Shown piece after piece: positions 36,642 to 44,979 of a stretch of DNA of 62,949 bases. A program made the translations under genes and the position numbers. The notes beneath the pieces were generated by a model, which saw nothing but the letters and a program-made list of their open reading frames with translations, was not told the origin of the DNA and ran no database searches. The stretch comes from an uncultured Anaerotruncus sp. (lineage in GTDB: Bacteria; Bacillota; Clostridia; Oscillospirales; Ruminococcaceae), in NCBI GenBank assembly GCA_910586875.1, contig CAJUJI010000001.1, positions 1-62,949 on the forward strand. The letters run 5' to 3'. Position 1 is the stretch's first letter. Each line of letters starts with the position of its first letter.

Positions 36642-36789
36642 AAAAAAACCTGCTTTCCAAATAAAAATCGTCTATTCGCCACTGTACTTTTTTATGTTTT
36701 TATACTATTATAGAGATATGAAAACGATATGGCCGCTAGATGTTTAAACTGTGATCACAAACCCACCCCCAGCAGAGGAGGCTGTTCTT

Positions 36790-37443
36790 TTGAGTTATAG
36801 AAAACCGGCTCCAAAATACCAGGCGGTGCTAAAAACCCCCGACGGTAAAATTTTGGAACGTGGATATGTTTCAATCTTTCCCGAAACGCAAAGCATCGAT
36901 TTTAAGGGCGAATTCGTCCCGCTGTTCAACATGGGAGACCAGGTAAGCATCACACAAATTCAAGACGAGGTTGAGGTCATCCGCTATATTGGCGAGGTCT
37001 ACCTTTCCTCACAGCGGATGCTGCGTCTGGTGCATGTCACAGAGGAGATTCTGCCCGGCGCACATTCTGCATTTTTATACCGCGCCGATCTATTCGGGCG
37101 TCTAACCGCGATCGTAAACGAACCGGAAAAGAAATTTCACCTGTTCGCAAAAAAAGCAACCCCGCACTCCACCGAATTTCCGGTACATCTGCACGCGATC
37201 TCGCTTAAAGGGGTCAAGTTCACCTGCGAGCATAAGCTGGCAAGCGGTCAGCAGCTCTGTTTGAACGTTGACGAGCCCGCGCTCAAGGATATTTTGCTTT
37301 CGGTGGCGCAGGTCATTGATTTGGGACAGGAAAAGCGCGGGTATAAATGCGAGATCAAAAAGATTGATGACGCGTCGCTCTCCAATTTAGACCGGTATAT
37401 CACCTATCTGAGCGCCCAGCCTTCCAGCACGCCCGACGACTAA
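36790..37443 (+). CDS. degenerate PilZ-like protein
   Basis: 217 residues from a TTG start at 36790, which has a GAGGAGG site eight bases upstream. A GTG at 36751 in the same frame has no such site. The C-terminal half resembles PilZ (FPVHLHAISLKGVKFTCE, then CEIKKIDDASLSNLDRYI). The usual c-di-GMP contacts RxxxR and (D/N)xSxxG are not complete: the second reads AISLKG. Binding is therefore doubtful. It lies divergent from the chaperone-fliD unit and convergent with csrA, in the place where flagellin often follows csrA. Confidence 0.65.
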   Translation: MSYRKPAPKYQAVLKTPDGKILERGYVSIFPETQSIDFKGEFVPLFNMGDQVSITQIQDEVEVIRYIGEVYLSSQRMLRLVHVTEEILPGAHSAFLYRADLFGRLTAIVNEPEKKFHLFAKKATPHSTEFPVHLHAISLKGVKFTCEHKLASGQQLCLNVDEPALKDILLSVAQVIDLGQEKRGYKCEIKKIDDASLSNLDRYITYLSAQPSSTPDD

Positions 37444-37499
37444 ACCGCGCACCGCATCTCGCCGGCCAGCAGCGCAGCGGAAGGCTTGTTCCTCTCACA

Positions 37500-37724
37500 T
37501 TACGGTCTCTTATTTAGCAGCGTCTTGAGCGCATCCTTTCCGATGGTGTGCGCCGCCTGCTGATTCTCCTCGATGGTCTGGAACAGCTCTTTGCGCAGCA
37601 CCTTCACCTTATCCGGCGCAGAAATGCCAATCTTCACCTTGTCCCCTAACGTCTCGATGATTTTCAGCTCAATATCATCGCCGATTAGCAGCGACTCCCC
37701 CGACTTCCTTGTTAGTACCAGCAT
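37500..37724 (-). CDS. csrA: CsrA, RNA-binding translational regulator
   Basis: 74 residues with the family core MLVLTRKSGESLLIGDDIELKII and VKIGISAPDKVKVLR. In Firmicutes CsrA represses flagellin translation and is antagonised by FliW. It starts directly at the fliW stop codon (37724/37725), an intact FliW-CsrA module. Confidence 0.97.
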   Translation of the reverse strand: MLVLTRKSGESLLIGDDIELKIIETLGDKVKIGISAPDKVKVLRKELFQTIEENQQAAHTIGKDALKTLLNKRP

Positions 37725-38159
37725 TTAAAGTGCCCCCTTCCATCGTTGCATCAGCGGATGGCGCACTGGCAGCGGCGCATCTAAAATGATCTGTGCCGCA
37801 CGTTTATTTTCCGGATTGATGACCACCGGACTTTTTAGGTTGATGGTCGAATTTTGCAGCGTATCCTTGAGCACCACCATCAGCCAGCACATATAATTGT
37901 GCTCCTCGCCCAGCTGCTGCTGAACCGCCTGCGGAATCTCCGGGCAATATTGGTCGGTGACCAGCTCCGGATTCGCAAGAATAAAACACAGGTCTGGATT
38001 TTCAAGCGATTGTAGCCAGACAAAATCCTCACTGATGGAATCGTCGGTCAAAAAAACATAACGTGTGTAATTTTCAAAGCCGAAAATCGGGCTTTGAAAG
38101 GTCAAAATATTGCCTTCGTTGATTTCAACTTCCCCGAAATCCCGTGTTTGAATTTTCAT
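37725..38159 (-). CDS. fliW: FliW, flagellar assembly factor and CsrA antagonist
   Basis: 144 residues with the family opening RDFGEVEINEGNILTFQSPIFGFE and the RYVFLTDDS region. FliW binds flagellin or CsrA, matching flagellin translation to export. It is adjacent to csrA with no gap and follows a hairpin at 38188-38215. Confidence 0.96.
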   Translation of the reverse strand: MKIQTRDFGEVEINEGNILTFQSPIFGFENYTRYVFLTDDSISEDFVWLQSLENPDLCFILANPELVTDQYCPEIPQAVQQQLGEEHNYMCWLMVVLKDTLQNSTINLKSPVVINPENKRAAQIILDAPLPVRHPLMQRWKGAL

Positions 38160-38187
38160 GATGATCCCCCATTAGGTATGATAGAAA

Positions 38188-38215
38188 AACAAGCAGCCGA
38201 AAAGGGCTGCTTGTT
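38188..38215 (-). terminator. intrinsic terminator between the yviE-like gene and fliW
   Basis: Perfect 11-bp stem AACAAGCAGCC (38188-38198) with GGCTGCTTGTT (38205-38215) and six-base loop. On the minus strand it is followed by TTTTTCTATC. It should reduce read-through from flgK-flgL into fliW-csrA. Confidence 0.75.
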
Positions 38216-38230
38216 TGGTTGTGAAACGGG

Positions 38231-38827
38231 TTAGCTTTCATATCCGGGCGCCGCACTTGCCGGCACATAGACCGGTTCGCCCAAATATTCAATTTCAATC
38301 TTCGGATATTGCAGAACTTCAATGTGGAACTTGCCAGGCACATAGTTCATCACATTTTGTTCAATCTGCCACTCGGTCTGCACCGAACCGGGCTGATAGT
38401 CCAGGTTGACGGTAGCCGGGTCCCAATCGGTCTGTACGCCCGCAGATGGGATAAAGGTGGTATATGTTTCAAAACTAGCCCGCTCCATCATCTTCTGCTG
38501 GGCAATCTGCGCAACCGTCACTCCATCGTCAATCTGTGCCATCTTATTACCGGTCTGCACCGCCTCTCCAATTGCCGCTCTGCCTTTTTGCATACCACGG
38601 TTTGCGAACAGCTCAATCCACGAACCAACCGAACGCAAATTTAAGCTTGCACGCATCTCAGTAGTGTCCAAACGCACTTCGATGTCCTTGGTACGAATGT
38701 CCATCTGGGTAGGCTGCCTATGCACCGTTCCCTGCGGGTTTTTTGGCACATTGGCAAATTCCAGGCGCGCCGGTTCAACAGACAATTCATATTTAATCGG
38801 CTGACTTGTAATTCTTAACAGCTGCAT
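38231..38827 (-). CDS. YviE/DUF6470-like flagellar-associated protein
   Basis: 198 residues, opening MQLLRITSQPIKYELSVEPARLEF with many beta strands and the helical RGMQKGRAAIGEAVQTGNKM stretch. It matches the position and character of Bacillus YviE (between flgL and fliW). Function not established. No signal or membrane segment. Confidence 0.8.
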   Translation of the reverse strand: MQLLRITSQPIKYELSVEPARLEFANVPKNPQGTVHRQPTQMDIRTKDIEVRLDTTEMRASLNLRSVGSWIELFANRGMQKGRAAIGEAVQTGNKMAQIDDGVTVAQIAQQKMMERASFETYTTFIPSAGVQTDWDPATVNLDYQPGSVQTEWQIEQNVMNYVPGKFHIEVLQYPKIEIEYLGEPVYVPASAAPGYES

Positions 38828-38858
38828 AAACGCACTCCCCTCTCTCTCAAATTTTAAC

Positions 38859-40169
38859 CTATCTCATAAAGTCGAGCAACGAGCTTGGCAGAAGCTTGCT
38901 GCCTAGTTGCAATACTGCCATCCAGGTGTACTCGCTATTTTTTAGGTTGATTGCCTCTTCATACGGATCTGCCGAAATCAGTTTGGTTTCGGTTTCCTCC
39001 AATGTATCAATATCTTTATCGAGCCGGTCCTTTGATCTGTTTAAAAATTCTGCGCGGGTGTCCAATTCGGTACGGGAGCTAAGCCGCATCTTATCATTCA
39101 GGCTTACCAATTTGTCCCACAGGTCATCCACCTTATTATGGTCAAAATCAGCCTTTTTGAATTCCTCCTCCAGCTCGGTCAACACATCATAAGCATTGTT
39201 CGGAACGGTATTTCCATGCTGTTCACCGCCCACCGGTGCACCATAGCCAAACACCAACAGTCCGTTGAAATTGGTCTGGAACGCCGAACGCATATCAACA
39301 TTGATATTGCCATCGATTTTCAGTCCCAATCCGATGTCCACATAAACATCATCTGAATACGGAACCTTCGCAAAGTTCTGAATATCTCCCTGGTCATCCA
39401 CCGAGAAGCGCTCCGCCTCGCGGCCCTTGTAAAGAACCTTGCCGGTGTTGCTCACTGCAAGACTTTTAGTTAAATCATTCGGCACCGGACTTTTGCCATT
39501 CGGAGCAGTCGCATCTTCGGTATAAAAAGTTTTTGTCACCTGGTCATATTTGATATCCTTTAATGCAACTTGATCTGTACCATTATCATAAACAACAGTA
39601 CCACTGCCAGCTGGTAACTCCTTCAAACTAGTATCGGTAATCTCTTCATAGTACCGGTAGGTGCCGCTGGAGCCCTCATAGATGACATCTTCAACCGGCA
39701 CACCGTTGAAGCACAGCTTCCCGTTTTCCTCGGTAAAAGGCGCCTCGGCATTGTTGGTACCACTGAACAGGAATTTGCCCGCATACTGCGCATTGGCGAA
39801 TTGCAGTGCCTGCTTTTTCAGCTCGCCCAGCTCCTGCGCGATAATCTCACGTCCGGTCTGACCCTTTGGGTCATTCTTACCCGCTTCTACCTTTTCCTGT
39901 GCCTTTTGCAGAATTGAGTCGATCGAATCCAGGTTGTTATACACCGAGTTGAATTCCTCAATGAAATTCTCAACAGTATTCAGCTGACGCTTCGCGGTCA
40001 TCCGCTCCTCTTGGATTTTCATCGCCCGCACACCAGCCGCAATATTTTCCGAAAGGCGGGAAAAAGCAACACCGCTGGTGCCGCGCTCAAACGCTTCTGC
40101 ACGCTTGCTCAGCGTGTTGTTCATCGTCCGCTTATAGTTGCGGCTCATCATTCTCTGCGCGATTCTCAC
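38859..40169 (-). CDS. flgL: FlgL, hook-filament junction protein
   Basis: 436 residues. The N terminus is flagellin-like (MRIAQRMMSRNYKRTMNNTLSKRAEAFERG) and the C terminus helical (LNLKNSEYTWMAVLQLGSKLLPSSLLDFM in pieces). It forms the junction next to FlgK. An AT-richer segment near 39480-39650 falls in the variable central domain. Confidence 0.92.
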   Translation of the reverse strand: MRIAQRMMSRNYKRTMNNTLSKRAEAFERGTSGVAFSRLSENIAAGVRAMKIQEERMTAKRQLNTVENFIEEFNSVYNNLDSIDSILQKAQEKVEAGKNDPKGQTGREIIAQELGELKKQALQFANAQYAGKFLFSGTNNAEAPFTEENGKLCFNGVPVEDVIYEGSSGTYRYYEEITDTSLKELPAGSGTVVYDNGTDQVALKDIKYDQVTKTFYTEDATAPNGKSPVPNDLTKSLAVSNTGKVLYKGREAERFSVDDQGDIQNFAKVPYSDDVYVDIGLGLKIDGNINVDMRSAFQTNFNGLLVFGYGAPVGGEQHGNTVPNNAYDVLTELEEEFKKADFDHNKVDDLWDKLVSLNDKMRLSSRTELDTRAEFLNRSKDRLDKDIDTLEETETKLISADPYEEAINLKNSEYTWMAVLQLGSKLLPSSLLDFMR

Positions 40170-40191
40170 TGTTTACTCACCTCTCCTTTCC

Positions 40192-41727
40192 TTAACGGCC
40201 AACCAGACCAGTCTTATTGATCAGCACATCCAGCGCCTCATCCATCGCGGTCATCAGACGGGACGCCGCCGCAAGCGACTTGTTATAAAGCATCATATTA
40301 GCGACTTCTTCATCGGTTACAACGCCGGAAACCTCGTCGCGCCGGTCGTTCATCTCATTTTTCAGGGTAGCGCTGGCCTCCAAACGGCTGTTATAGAACA
40401 GCTTATCCTGCGCCAAAGTCGCTGTATAGTTGGTCAGATAATCCTTAAACGAGCCGTTAAACTGCTCTCCACGGGACTGGAAGGTGATGTCCTCATATTT
40501 CAGATTGTTATACAGATCCAAAATATGGTTATTTAACAGGCTGCCCTGGTCGAACACCAGATAGGATGGATTTTCGTTCCACTCATCACTGATTGAAACA
40601 TTTGCCGCAGTAATTGGCATATCGGGATCTACCACATATTTGCCATCTGCATTGGGCTGATCGCTCATTGCGCCCATCAACTTTTTATATTCACCGGTGG
40701 GATTCCCCTCGCTATCCATAATCGGGATCGAGCTGTTTGCAATCTCCACCAGCTTACTTGCAAAGGTGTCCAGTGCATCCTTGTAATATAATACGCCGCG
40801 GTAAGGGGTTTCGCCATCCTGCGCCAAATTCGGGCCACGCCCATTGAGGAAATCGGTGGTTGCTTTGAGCAGTCCATTGGTAACGTCAATCCGGTCACCG
40901 GTGGAAACCCATTTCAGAGAGACGGTCCCGTTCTGGTTTTCAGCCATCTCCATTGGATCATAGTCCTTACCGTTAATCACCGTATGGCCATTCATCTTGA
41001 CTACGACCATGCCATCCGCATTGGTCGCAACATCAATCTCACCATACTTTGCCAGCTCATCCAACAGGTAATTGCGCTCGTCAAGCAGCTCGTTTGGCCC
41101 ATAGTGGGAATTGTTCAGAATATCCCGCTCCTGGCTGATTGATTCATTGAGCGCTGCAATCTTCTGGATGGTCTGGTTAAAATCATTCACCGAAATGCCC
41201 AGATCAAATTTCTGCTGCGCAGCAATATTTTCAAGCTTGCCATTGAGATATTGCAGCGTCTGGGTCATATCCTTAAAGGCACTGCGCACCAGCAGCGCAT
41301 AGGTATCGGAATCCGCCTGCTCGGTGCTGGGCTGAAGCGCATCCAGAATTTTCGTGAGCATCGCGCCCAAACCGGAGTCGCTGGTTGGCTCGAAGTCACT
41401 GATGATGGTCTCCAGATCGCCCAGGATTTTATTCGCCTGGTCATAGTAGCCTTCCTCTGCATTCAGCTCGCGAAAGCGCTTATCCAGGAATTTGTCACGT
41501 GTCTGGCCGATACCGGCGATGTCAACGCCCTGGCCTGCAATCGCAGTCTTGGTGCTGCCGAAGCGGGTGCTGTAAGCGCCCGGCGCCACTGCGACCTGCT
41601 CCACCCGCTGACGGGTATAGCCGACGCTGTCCCAGTTGGTCAGGTTTTGTCCGGTGATATCCAGCCCCTTTTGTGCTGTCTGGATACCACGCTTGCCAAT
41701 ATCAAAGCCCATAAAGGTTGGTCTCAT
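40192..41727 (-). CDS. flgK: FlgK, hook-filament junction protein
   Basis: 511 residues with the family opening FDIGKRGIQTAQKGLDITGQNLTNWDSVGYTRQRV and a C terminus of VSGVVTDEEVANMMLYNKSLAAASRLM. It joins the hook to FlgL. It lies 22 bases before flgL and 15 bases after flgN, the normal block. Confidence 0.96.
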   Translation of the reverse strand: MRPTFMGFDIGKRGIQTAQKGLDITGQNLTNWDSVGYTRQRVEQVAVAPGAYSTRFGSTKTAIAGQGVDIAGIGQTRDKFLDKRFRELNAEEGYYDQANKILGDLETIISDFEPTSDSGLGAMLTKILDALQPSTEQADSDTYALLVRSAFKDMTQTLQYLNGKLENIAAQQKFDLGISVNDFNQTIQKIAALNESISQERDILNNSHYGPNELLDERNYLLDELAKYGEIDVATNADGMVVVKMNGHTVINGKDYDPMEMAENQNGTVSLKWVSTGDRIDVTNGLLKATTDFLNGRGPNLAQDGETPYRGVLYYKDALDTFASKLVEIANSSIPIMDSEGNPTGEYKKLMGAMSDQPNADGKYVVDPDMPITAANVSISDEWNENPSYLVFDQGSLLNNHILDLYNNLKYEDITFQSRGEQFNGSFKDYLTNYTATLAQDKLFYNSRLEASATLKNEMNDRRDEVSGVVTDEEVANMMLYNKSLAAASRLMTAMDEALDVLINKTGLVGR

Positions 41728-41742
41728 AAAATTCTCCCCCCA

Positions 41743-42213
41743 CTAAATCTTTGTTTCAAAAAGCGGGGAGCCTGTGCTGGCGGCGCCCATTTTCCCCGGT
41801 GCATAGCTGGTCGTAATTCCTTTTTCTTTGGGCAGCACACCATCCAATTCACGAATGTTGGTCTGTGCGAACTCCAAGGATTTACTGTTCATAAACCGAA
41901 TATCATTTACCGCATTCTGAAAACGCTCAAACAGGGCGCTTGCCTTTTGTGCATCCTGCGCATCTGCCTGCGCTAGAATCTGCTGGAAGGTCATTCCTTT
42001 GTAGCCCGCCTGTTCTTGCAGCAGCTCGCGCTGCTTTTCCATCTGGTCCACGCGCATCAGTGCAGCTTGCAGGCTAGAAATCGCGCGGTCCACCTCCTGC
42101 GGTTGGTAGGAGATGAGCGCATGATATTTTTTCGCTTCCTGCTGCGCGCAATCCTCCAGGAATCGTGCATATTCCTCCAAAAAGGAATAATAAACGTTTT
42201 GCTGCTGTGTCAT
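41743..42213 (-). CDS. flgN: FlgN-type export chaperone
   Basis: 156 residues, mostly helical, with the tail motif LPKEKGITTSYAPGKM and the central KYHALISYQPQEVD. FlgN chaperones FlgK and FlgL. Position between flgM and flgK supports it, as the family is poorly conserved in sequence. Confidence 0.85.
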   Translation of the reverse strand: MTQQQNVYYSFLEEYARFLEDCAQQEAKKYHALISYQPQEVDRAISSLQAALMRVDQMEKQRELLQEQAGYKGMTFQQILAQADAQDAQKASALFERFQNAVNDIRFMNSKSLEFAQTNIRELDGVLPKEKGITTSYAPGKMGAASTGSPLFETKI

Positions 42214-42227
42214 AGTCTCCTCCCTAG

Positions 42228-42551
42228 TTATAGCCCAAACCAGCGGCTCATAATTGCGCCGGTAAGCTGCTCGGTCGAAACCTGGTAACTGCCATCCCGC
42301 ACCGAGGCGCTGAGCTGCTCGAGCTTTTCCGCGGGGGTCGGTGTCTGAATTTCGTCCATAACGGCTTTGGTTAGCCGGTCGATTTCCAGTTGTCTGGCCC
42401 CTTCGGAACTGATCGAGATTTTGTCCGTATGTCCAGATCTGCCCGCTGCGGCAGCGCCTAAATAGCTCTGGAAGCTGCTTTCCGCATCATGCCGGACCGG
42501 ATTTTTCGCATATACGCCATATGCGGACGCGGACACTGCATTGATTTTCAT
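42228..42551 (-). CDS. flgM: FlgM, anti-sigma28 factor
   Basis: 107 residues, starting at the ATG at 42551 (MKINAVSASAYGVY) six bases after GAGGG. An ATG at 42557 touches the GAGGG and is unlikely. The C-terminal half has the sigma-binding helices (AEKLEQLSASVRDGSYQVSTEQLTGAIM in pieces). It holds sigma28 until exported through the finished hook. A sigma28-type promoter at 42638-42664 suggests feedback. Confidence 0.93.
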   Translation of the reverse strand: MKINAVSASAYGVYAKNPVRHDAESSFQSYLGAAAAGRSGHTDKISISSEGARQLEIDRLTKAVMDEIQTPTPAEKLEQLSASVRDGSYQVSTEQLTGAIMSRWFGL

Positions 42552-42637
42552 ATTCATCCCTCGATTCTGTCCCTGGCCCCTTTCAACGAAACAAGGCCGG
42601 TAAAACAAACTCTGCTATCATTCGTTCTTATTATTTT

Positions 42638-42664
42638 TATTCGCCCAATCTGAAAAAAACTAAA
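42638..42664 (-). promoter_or_regulatory. sigma28-type promoter of flgM
   Basis: Minus strand: TTTAGTTT (42664-42657), 11 bases, GGCGAATA (42645-42638). It matches the TAAAGTTT-N11-GCCGATAA consensus at 11 of 16 positions and is shared with the promoters at 46503-46529 and 54885-54911. Confidence 0.7.
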
Positions 42665-42712
42665 CCGATTTTCTGGAAAAAACCAGAATCAACAATTCAC
42701 CGGCTTTGCATC

Positions 42713-42742
42713 TTGTCAATCCCTATGGTTATCATGTATAAT
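42713..42742 (+). promoter_or_regulatory. sigma-A-like promoter of the parA-comFB unit
   Basis: TTGTCA (42713-42718), 18 bases, TATAAT (42737-42742). An inverted repeat AATCCCTA (42718-42725) and TAGGGATT (42742-42749) spans the spacer and ends on the -10, a possible operator. Confidence 0.6.
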
Positions 42743-42822
42743 AGGGATTAGCATTTCCCGCCGCCATGCACCGTTGCTGGGCGGTAGAACTGCTGTGCCA
42801 GCAAAGGAGAGCGTTAAACACT

Positions 42823-43593
42823 ATGGGCAAAATTATCTGTATTTCCAACCAGAAGGGCGGTGTTGGCAAAACCACCACCACCAATGCACTGGCAATGGGA
42901 CTCAAGCATAAAGGGTATAGCGTGCTGTGCGTGGACTTTGACCCGCAGGGGAATCTTTCGTTCAGTCTGCGGGCGGACGCGCGTTTAGAGCTGCAAAGCT
43001 CGGTTTATTACGTGCTCAAAGGGGAGCTAAAAACCGGACAAGCAATCCAGCACACCGAGCTTGCAAATATCATCCCATCCAACATTCTGCTCAGTGGTAT
43101 CGAGCTGGAATTCACCGGACAGGGACGTGAATTTTTATTGCGAGACGCATTGCGCCCAATTGAACGATTGTATGATTATATCCTCATTGACACACCTCCA
43201 GCGCTGGGCATTTTAACGGTCAATGCGTTTGCCGCCGCGGATATTTTGCTGATGCCTGTGCTCTCCGATCTGTTCAGCCTGCAAGGAATTGTGCAGCTGC
43301 ATGAAACGGTCGAGCGGGTACGCGCCGCCACCAACCCCAACCTTTCGGTGGGCGGCATTCTGCTGACCCGTTTTAACCCGCGTGAGCAGGTCAGCTCGGT
43401 CATTCGCGAGACCGCCTCCGACATGGCGCAAACGTTTGGTATTCCATTGCTGGAAACCTCTATCCGCACCGGCGTCGCGCTGACCAAAGCGCAGATTTTA
43501 CGCCAGGACATCATCGCCTATGAGCCCAAAAGCAAGGCGGTTCAAGATTATCAGCGGTTGGTGGATGAACTGCTTGGAAAGAAGGTACTGTAA
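42823..43593 (+). CDS. ParA/Soj-family ATPase
   Basis: 256 residues from the ATG at 42823; the 19 codons upstream in frame precede an AAGGAGAG site and are not conserved. The deviant Walker A (KGGVGKTTT), CVDFDPQGN and DYILIDTPP motifs mark a ParA-type ATPase rather than FlhG/MinD. There is no parB next to it; the partner is a ComFB-like protein. It could position chemoreceptor arrays or flagella, as ParC-type proteins do, which is inference. It stands on the plus strand between flgM and late minus-strand genes. Confidence 0.85.
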   Translation: MGKIICISNQKGGVGKTTTTNALAMGLKHKGYSVLCVDFDPQGNLSFSLRADARLELQSSVYYVLKGELKTGQAIQHTELANIIPSNILLSGIELEFTGQGREFLLRDALRPIERLYDYILIDTPPALGILTVNAFAAADILLMPVLSDLFSLQGIVQLHETVERVRAATNPNLSVGGILLTRFNPREQVSSVIRETASDMAQTFGIPLLETSIRTGVALTKAQILRQDIIAYEPKSKAVQDYQRLVDELLGKKVL

Positions 43594-43596
43594 CCA

Positions 43597-44184
43597 GTGG
43601 CAAAACGCAAAAATGAATTGGATAAAGATTATATCTACAACTTAATTATGCCCAGCGCGGCGAAATCTAATCCAACCGCGCCGCCACCGGAACAGCCATC
43701 CGCGCCGCCTGCGATGCCGGTACAACAGCCGGCACCCCCTATCCCAGCTGCACCAGAACCGCGTCCGGCCATGTCTGACGCAGCCACAGTGATCACCGCT
43801 GCGCCGGAGCTGCAAGCGCCGTCTGTGCAGCCGGAGCCAGAAACGCCTGGCCCAGACGCGATCTCGGCGCTTAAAGAGCGGCTATTTTCCAGCAAGGGGA
43901 CGATCGATCTAACCATGCGCACCCGTCGGGAATACGCACTGGTGAACCTGGTGGAGCTGATGGTCACCGAACGGCTGGATGACGCATTTGAAAAATTCAG
44001 CTGCTGCCGTTGTGACAAATGCCGCAAGGATGTTGCAGCGATTGCGCTCAACCTGCTGCCTCCAAACTATGTTGTGACCGAGCCGGAAAAGGTTCCCGAG
44101 CTGATGAGTCAGGGCGCTTCTCAAGCCATCAGCGCTGCATTGGTCAAAGCAATTTTGCAGGTGCGAGGGAATCCCCGCCATTGA
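43597..44184 (+). CDS. ComFB-like protein with Pro/Ala-rich N terminus
   Basis: 195 residues from a GTG three bases after the parA stop codon. Residues 20-90 are a Pro/Ala/Gln linker. Residues 105-195 look like the late competence ComFB domain: NLVELMVTERLDDAF, then CCRCDKCRKDVAAIALNLLPPNYVV with four cysteines that may bind zinc. The ComFB family has been tied to competence and to second-messenger signalling in other bacteria. Together with parA it forms a two-gene plus-strand unit of unclear purpose. Confidence 0.75.
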   Translation: MAKRKNELDKDYIYNLIMPSAAKSNPTAPPPEQPSAPPAMPVQQPAPPIPAAPEPRPAMSDAATVITAAPELQAPSVQPEPETPGPDAISALKERLFSSKGTIDLTMRTRREYALVNLVELMVTERLDDAFEKFSCCRCDKCRKDVAAIALNLLPPNYVVTEPEKVPELMSQGASQAISAALVKAILQVRGNPRH

Positions 44185-44207
44185 AAAGCTTATCTTGCCA
44201 CCTATTA

Positions 44208-44234
44208 CTTCTGCCAGCCTTCCTCTGGCGGAAG
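44208..44234 (+). terminator. terminator of parA-comFB
   Basis: CTTCTGCCAG (44208-44217) pairs with CTGGCGGAAG (44225-44234), nine Watson-Crick pairs and one G-T, followed by CTTTTGTTTC. It sits 24 bases after the stop codon. Confidence 0.65.
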
Positions 44235-44287
44235 CTTTTGTTTCTTGCACACAGTCTAGTGCGCCTTCTGCACTGCTTATCATAAAG

Positions 44288-44317
44288 AAAAAATCCTGCC
44301 TCTTGGCAGGATTTTTT
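44288..44317. terminator. bidirectional terminator
   Basis: AAAAAATCCTGCC (44288-44300), loop TCTT, GGCAGGATTTTTT (44305-44317). Perfect 13-bp stem with A- and T-runs on either side, serving the plus-strand unit to the left and the minus-strand unit to the right. Confidence 0.9.
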
Positions 44318-44325
44318 GCATCTGA

Positions 44326-44946
44326 TTAGTTTGTCTTTTCGGTTGTGGTTGCGCCGCTGGACTCATTCGCCCAATCATCAAAGCGCTTCATAACCTCGGT
44401 ATAGGTCTGCTGGCTGATAGAAGGCAGCTTGCCGCCCAGCTCAACGCCCGCGGCCTTAAAGCCTTTCTCTACCGCCTTGCGCAAAGTTTCAATCTTGGAA
44501 GGATCGCCGCCGGACAGAGCCTTTGCCATATCCATAATGCGTCCTGCAACTGCGTCAACCGAATATTCTCCGCCCTCACCAATTGCAGCAGCTGCTTTCG
44601 CGCTCTGCTCCGGAGTGACAAACAGATCCATTCCAAACAGCGTCAGATTACTCTTCTGTCCCTGTTTGACAACCATGCTCTTGAGCATTTGCACAAAGCT
44701 CTCCTGCCGTTTTGTCTCGGCATTCTGGAGCGCCTGTACCTGCTCGCTGTTCAGCTGGTTTTTGCCGGTATTCCGATTATAGGTCACCTGTGTAGAGGAA
44801 CCGGTTTTTTCAAAGGTATCCTGATTGACCTTTTCGGTCGAAGCCGCAGCAGTATCCTGCGCGGTCTGCTCAGTCTTTTGCGCTGTACGGACCGCAGCAG
44901 TCCCTTTCAGGCCCGCGCTGTAAGCGCCAATTGAATTGATGCTCAT
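44326..44946 (-). CDS. unknown protein of the FliD-like unit
   Basis: 206 residues, no signal or membrane segment. The first 60 residues are polar and low in structure. The C terminus has GFKAAGVELGGKLPSISQQTYTEVMKRFDDW, a pattern I recall from uncharacterised flagellar-locus proteins in Clostridia. It lies 33 bases after the FliD-like gene and ends at a bidirectional terminator, so the pair shares a sigma28 transcript. It may be an exported or chaperone-like partner. No function is assigned. Confidence 0.65.
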   Translation of the reverse strand: MSINSIGAYSAGLKGTAAVRTAQKTEQTAQDTAAASTEKVNQDTFEKTGSSTQVTYNRNTGKNQLNSEQVQALQNAETKRQESFVQMLKSMVVKQGQKSNLTLFGMDLFVTPEQSAKAAAAIGEGGEYSVDAVAGRIMDMAKALSGGDPSKIETLRKAVEKGFKAAGVELGGKLPSISQQTYTEVMKRFDDWANESSGATTTEKTN

Positions 44947-44979
44947 GTGTTCGACTCCTTTCGTACACGAAATTTGTTT

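Noticed and set aside
36751..36789. GTG at 36751 as start of the PilZ-like gene
   Set aside because: It has no ribosome binding site, while the TTG at 36790 is correctly placed behind GAGGAGG.
42665..42700. Terminator near the divergent flgM/parA region (TTCTGG/CCAGAA)
   Set aside because: The stem is only six base pairs with an A-rich loop and has no U-run; it more likely reflects the AT-rich promoter region.
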